From Streptosporangiaceae bacterium (GTDB lineage Bacteria; Actinomycetota; Actinomycetes; Streptosporangiales; Streptosporangiaceae), in the NCBI GenBank assembly GCA_030039095.1, contig JASHQP010000627.1:1-7761 (forward strand): a stretch of DNA of 7,761 nucleotides. The letters run 5' to 3'. Under the pieces are notes generated by a model. It searched no databases. It was given only the letters and a program-made list of their open reading frames with translations, and had not been told where the DNA came from. Both the position numbers and the translations under genes were made by a program. This document shows, in pieces, positions 5,509 through 7,761 of this stretch. The number at the start of each line of letters is the position of its first letter. Position 1 is the stretch's first letter.

Positions 5509-6099
5509 CTAAGGCGGCGAAGGCGGCCCGCTGTGGCCGGGGCGGGCCGCTAGCGAAACCATGCAGGGACGCAGCAGCCGGATGACCTGCGCCGGGTCGG
5601 CGGCGGCGAGCTCGTCGGACTTGATGAGGTGCCGGGAGACCGTGATGCCGAGGGTCACGGCGCTGATGATCGCGGCCCGCAGGTCCGCGTCGTCGGCGGG
5701 GATGGCCTGGGCGATCTGCGCCTGGTAGCGGGCGATGGCGGCGCTGGCGGCGCTGGCGGCCTCAGGGTTGGTCAGCATCGAGCGCAGGAGGGCCAGTGAC
5801 GCGGCCGGCTCGCTTACCAGCCGGCTGGCGAGCCCGGCGAGGATCTGCTCGGCTGCCTCTGCCGGCGTCCCGCTGACCTCGGGGACGGGGGCGGCGTCGA
5901 TCACGCGCCGGAACAGCTCCTGCTTGGACCCGAAGTAGTGCATGACCAGGCCCGCGTCCACTCCTGCGGCCGAGGCCACGGCCCGGATGGTGGTCCGGTC
6001 GTACCCGGCGCTGAAGAAGACCTGGGTCGCGGCGTCGAGGATGCGCGCTTCGGTGCGGCGGCGCTGCTCGGCACGCGAACCGGGGCGGGGAGTGGTCAT
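5509..6099 (-). CDS. TetR-family transcriptional regulator
   Basis: A 196-residue repressor-type protein. Residues 15-67 are the DNA-binding domain: helix TEARILDAATQVFFSAGYDR, the recognition helix-turn-helix TTIRAVASAAGVDAGLVMHY, then FGSKQELFRRVI, all matching the TetR N-terminal pattern. The rest is helical and should bind an unknown ligand and form the dimer. The ATG at 6097-6099 has no Shine-Dalgarno sequence. Instead TAGAAT ends 6 bases upstream, which fits a leaderless transcript. It is divergent from the SnoaL-like/ABM-like pair, and the space between holds an inverted repeat beside the plus-strand -10. It most likely represses that pair and perhaps itself. The ligand cannot be predicted. 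Confidence 0.9.
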   Translation of the reverse strand: MTTPRPGSRAEQRRRTEARILDAATQVFFSAGYDRTTIRAVASAAGVDAGLVMHYFGSKQELFRRVIDAAPVPEVSGTPAEAAEQILAGLASRLVSEPAASLALLRSMLTNPEAASAASAAIARYQAQIAQAIPADDADLRAAIISAVTLGITVSRHLIKSDELAAADPAQVIRLLRPCMVSLAARPGHSGPPSPP

Positions 6100-6105
6100 T
6101 GTTTC

Positions 6106-6111
6106 ATTCTA
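6106..6111 (-). promoter_or_regulatory. -10 box of the leaderless tetR transcript
   Basis: The minus strand reads TAGAAT, then six bases, then the ATG of the TetR gene. This fits TAnnnT placed so that transcription begins at or next to the start codon. No good -35 is visible. Confidence 0.5.
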
Positions 6112-6117
6112 CGGATG

Positions 6118-6147
6118 TTGACCGGGGGTGGCATTCGGTTCTACACT
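6118..6147 (+). promoter_or_regulatory. Promoter of the SnoaL-like/ABM-like operon
   Basis: A -35 box TTGACC (6118-6123) is followed by an 18-base spacer and a -10 box TACACT (6142-6147), close to the housekeeping sigma consensus. Transcription would start near 6154, inside the inverted repeat at 6148-6160. That leaves a leader of about 43 bases with AAGGGA at 6184-6189 as ribosome-binding site, 7 bases before the ATG. Confidence 0.65.
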
Positions 6148-6160
6148 CGTTCAATGAACG
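6148..6160. promoter_or_regulatory. Probable TetR operator
   Basis: CGTTCA-A-TGAACG is a perfect inverted repeat directly after the -10 box, covering the expected transcription start. A protein bound here would block the operon. A second weaker inverted repeat follows at 6162-6176 (arms CTGTT and AACAG, 5-base spacer). The divergent TetR gene is the obvious source of the binding protein. Confidence 0.6.
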
Positions 6161-6196
6161 CCTGTTGATCGAACAGCTGAATGAAGGGAACGCCTT

Positions 6197-6676
6197 ATGT
6201 CATCCGCTACGCCCGCCGACGTCCTGGCCCAGCGCAGCCGCCTGATCCTGAACGGCGATGCCGAGGGCTTCGCTGACCTGTTCGCGCCCGATGCGGTGAT
6301 CGAGTCGGTCTTCGCGGGCCCGCCCGGCATGCCGGCGCGACTGGAGGGCCGGGATGCGATCCGCCAGAACGCGCGCCAGGTCATGGCGTCGCCGCTGCGG
6401 CTGGAGGACTTCGAGGTGACGGAGCTTTACCAGACCCAGGACCCGGAGATGGTGATCGCGGAGATGAGCGCGAAGGGGACCGTGACCACGACGGGACGGC
6501 CATTCGTGGCGACATCCATCCAGATTCTTCGGATCCGGGATGGTCATATTGTGCTCTTCCGCGACTTCGCCGATCCCCGGGTGCTGGAAGACGTGATCGG
6601 GGAACCCCGTCCGGGGCGCGACACGCCGCAGGCCAGCCGGTCAGAACCAGGAGGAGAGCGATGTTCGCACGCGTGA
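6197..6676 (+). CDS. SnoaL-like / NTF2-fold protein
   Basis: A 159-residue protein of the nuclear transport factor 2 / SnoaL-like superfamily. The N-terminal helix is typical (TPADVLAQRSRLILNGDAEG then FADLFAPDAVIES). It is followed by LEGRDAIRQNARQVM, beta strands such as VIAEMSAKGTVTTTGRPFVA, and IQILRIRDGHIVLFRDFADP. The C-terminal tail after about residue 136 is polar and probably disordered. The fold is used by small cyclases, isomerases and lipocalin-like binding proteins, so substrate and reaction cannot be stated. No signal peptide is present. It is first in a two-gene operon and its end overlaps the next gene by 16 bases. Expression is probably controlled by the divergent TetR. Confidence 0.85.
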   Translation: MSSATPADVLAQRSRLILNGDAEGFADLFAPDAVIESVFAGPPGMPARLEGRDAIRQNARQVMASPLRLEDFEVTELYQTQDPEMVIAEMSAKGTVTTTGRPFVATSIQILRIRDGHIVLFRDFADPRVLEDVIGEPRPGRDTPQASRSEPGGERCSHA

Positions 6677-6954
6677 TCACAGCCGACGCTCAGGCCGAGG
6701 GGTTCGACGGCATCATGCGCCTCGCCCGCGAGCAGCTTCCCGGTGCTCGCCAGCAGCCAGGATTCAAAGGCTATTACGTGCTCACCGACGCCGGGACCGG
6801 CAAGCTCATGATCATCTCGCTGTGGGAGACCCGCGAGCAGATGGAGGCAGTCGCAGCCAGGGCAGGGGCGTCCGGCATCCAGGAGGAGGGCATCCCAGAC
6901 ACCGGACTGACGTCGCTGAGCCTCGAAACCTACGAAGTCGCTTTGCAGGCCTGA
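6661..6954 (+). CDS. ABM-like dimeric alpha-beta-barrel protein
   Basis: A 97-residue protein with the pattern of antibiotic biosynthesis monooxygenase-like (ABM, dimeric ferredoxin-like barrel) proteins: strand MFARVITADA, helix GFDGIMRLAREQLPGARQQP, strand GFKGYYVLTDAG, strand GKLMIISLWETREQMEAVAA, and a final strand SLETYEVALQA. Members include quinone-forming monooxygenases, heme-degrading enzymes and proteins of unknown role, and nothing here fixes which. AGGAGG at 6649-6654, 6 bases upstream of the ATG, is a strong ribosome-binding site. The gene overlaps the preceding one by 16 bases, so the two are translated together. A transposase remnant begins immediately after its stop. Confidence 0.8.
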   Translation: MFARVITADAQAEGFDGIMRLAREQLPGARQQPGFKGYYVLTDAGTGKLMIISLWETREQMEAVAARAGASGIQEEGIPDTGLTSLSLETYEVALQA

Positions 6955-6955
6955 G

Positions 6956-7192
6956 ACCGGCAATGACCAGCTCGAGACCCACCTGCGCGGCCCCGGCCGC
7001 CGGGTGCTGCGCTCGCGCAGCCCGGACATGATACGGCAGGAGATCTACGGCTACCTGCTCACCCACTACGCCATCTCCGCACTGATCTGCCAGGCAGCCG
7101 CCGAGGCCGACATCGATCCCGACCGGGTCAAGTTCACCCGCACCGTCCGTATCGTCCGTCGGGCCACCGGCCCGGCGGCTTTTCCCCCCTGA
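6956..7192 (+). pseudogene. C-terminal remnant of an IS4-type transposase
   Basis: One open frame reads NDQLETHLRGPGRRVLRSRS, then PDMIRQEIYGYLLTHYAISA, LICQAAAEADIDPDRVKF and TRTVRIVRR, ending PAAFPP and a TGA at 7190. This is the very conserved tail of actinobacterial IS4-type DDE transposases, starting just after the expected third catalytic glutamate. Everything upstream is absent: the frame begins at the stop of the ABM-like gene. Only about 75 of the 400 or more residues expected remain. No terminal inverted repeats are certain. A small hairpin (GCAGG-acag-CCTGC) lies at 7196-7209. It is inactive and marks past mobile-element activity. Confidence 0.8.
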
Positions 7193-7199
7193 CCGGCAG

Positions 7200-7620
7200 G
7201 ACAGCCTGCGCGCGGCGATCATCGCCAGCATCGCCGCCAGGCGGAACCTCAGCCTGCCGGCGCTCGACTCCACCAGCGGGTAACCCCGCCCGGATCGGTA
7301 GCGGCGGCGGGAGATCAGCGCCGGGTTGCTGAACAGCTCCTCGAGCAGGTGGTAGTCCGGGTAGAAGCTCAGCCCTTCGCCCGCGACGAAGTGAATCGCG
7401 ACGCTCTCCGCCTCCAGAATCTCGGGCGCGTCCTCGAGGAAATCCGCCGGGCCCCGGCCCGTCCTGCTCTGCGGCGGGCCCGTCCTGCTCGCGCAGGCGG
7501 CAGTAGAAGGCGTCGACCTTGGCGGGTACCTCGTCACCCGGCACGACGATGAGGTCGGAACCGAACGGGCCGCCGCCGCAGCGGCTCGGGCCGCCGTCGC
7601 CGGGGCCAGGGGCCAGGTGC
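7200..7620 (-). pseudogene. Frameshifted fragment of an unrecognised protein
   Basis: Two minus-strand frames give protein-like sequence in order. From about 7580: CGGGPFGSDLIVVPGDEVPA, then KVDAFYCRLREQDGP. After a frame change at about 7455-7470: PADFLEDAPEILEAESVAIH, FVAGEGLSFYPDYHLLEELF, SNPALISRRRYRSG, then GYPLVESSAGRLRFRLAAML. The change falls beside a 21-base tandem duplication (GGCCCGTCCTGCTC at 7457-7470 and again at 7478-7491). The C-terminal end is lost at about 7195, where the transposase remnant begins. The upstream end is unclear and an in-frame TGA lies near 7630. I do not recognise the family. Confidence 0.5.
7457..7491. repeat. 21-base tandem duplication inside the fragment
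   Basis: GGCCCGTCCTGCTC occurs at 7457-7470 and again at 7478-7491, a spacing of 21 bases. It adds seven codons without altering the frame by itself (EQDGPAA followed by EQDGPGP). The frameshift of this fragment lies at its left edge. Confidence 0.6.
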
Positions 7621-7638
7621 CACGCGCCGGGTCAGGGA

Positions 7639-7658
7639 CATCCTCCGATCGGAGGATG
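7639..7658. promoter_or_regulatory. Perfect 20-base palindrome
   Basis: CATCCTCCGA followed by TCGGAGGATG is perfectly self-complementary with no spacer. No T run follows, so a classical terminator is unlikely. It may be an operator or a recombination or element-end site. It sits next to the third copy of the dispersed repeat. Confidence 0.45.
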
Positions 7659-7761
7659 CGGGCATGACCCGATGCGCCGGTTAACCGCGCCCGGCCTGTC
7701 GATGTGCCCGAGGCCCCTGCTGGCGAATGCTTGACCTGCAGACAGAAACGGCCAGTAAGGG
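7659..7761. other. Right edge, no gene recognised
   Basis: No open reading frame with protein-like composition and no RNA gene is recognised here. The last 40 bases are less GC-rich and could be upstream sequence of a gene beyond the window. Confidence 0.4.

Noticed and set aside
7004..7192. Independent small protein of 62 residues
   Set aside because: The same frame continues upstream to 6956 with further transposase sequence, and the whole matches an IS4-type transposase tail.
1..7761. CRISPR array or tRNA/rRNA genes
   Set aside because: No regularly spaced repeat series was seen, and no tRNA cloverleaf or rRNA-like sequence was recognised on either strand.

Overview
The window looks like an accessory region of a high-GC actinobacterium. 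The support is GC-rich codon third positions, GTG starts, genes with a -10 box directly against the start codon (leaderless type), and protein families common in Streptomyces, Actinomadura and Nonomuraea relatives. It mixes intact small operons with decaying fragments of at least four other genes, the usual texture of a defence or mobile island. Genus cannot be fixed from the sequence alone.

Layout. 93-879 (minus): a complete toxin-antitoxin pair, a ribbon-helix-helix antitoxin with a DUF433-like tail followed by a DUF5615 PIN-like toxin, overlapping by 11 bases. A palindrome sits on its -10 box. About 966-1345 (minus): a broken central piece of a GH78 alpha-L-rhamnosidase. 1383-4168 (minus): the most notable unit, a two-gene operon of a large double-kinase-domain protein (first domain pseudokinase-like, second intact) and a nuclease of the PD-(D/E)XK fold resembling the HSDR_N domain of type I restriction enzymes. 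The two are tightly coupled, and the kinase gene is visibly less GC-rich than the flanks. 4169-4525: an AT-richer intergenic region with two inverted repeats. 4526-4686 (plus): a small frameshifted remnant. 4667-4951 (minus): an orphan ribbon-helix-helix regulator. 4991-5450 (minus): the C-terminal piece of a GH78 rhamnosidase, frameshifted.

5509-6954: a divergent unit with a TetR regulator on minus and, on plus, a SnoaL-like (NTF2 fold) protein and an ABM-like small protein whose genes overlap. The shared 97-base intergenic region holds a good -35/-10 promoter with a perfect inverted repeat just after the -10, so TetR control of the pair is likely. 6956-7192: the C-terminal tail of an IS4-type transposase. 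7200-7620 (minus): a frameshifted fragment of an unrecognised protein, cut off where the transposase remnant begins. A perfect 20-base palindrome lies at 7639-7658.

How they fit. The kinase-nuclease pair reads as a candidate phosphorylation-controlled nuclease system, plausibly anti-phage. Its neighbours (TA pair, orphan antitoxin, IS fragment, scrambled rhamnosidase pieces) support a defence or mobile context but do not prove it. The TetR/SnoaL/ABM group looks like an independent small-molecule response or biosynthesis cassette.
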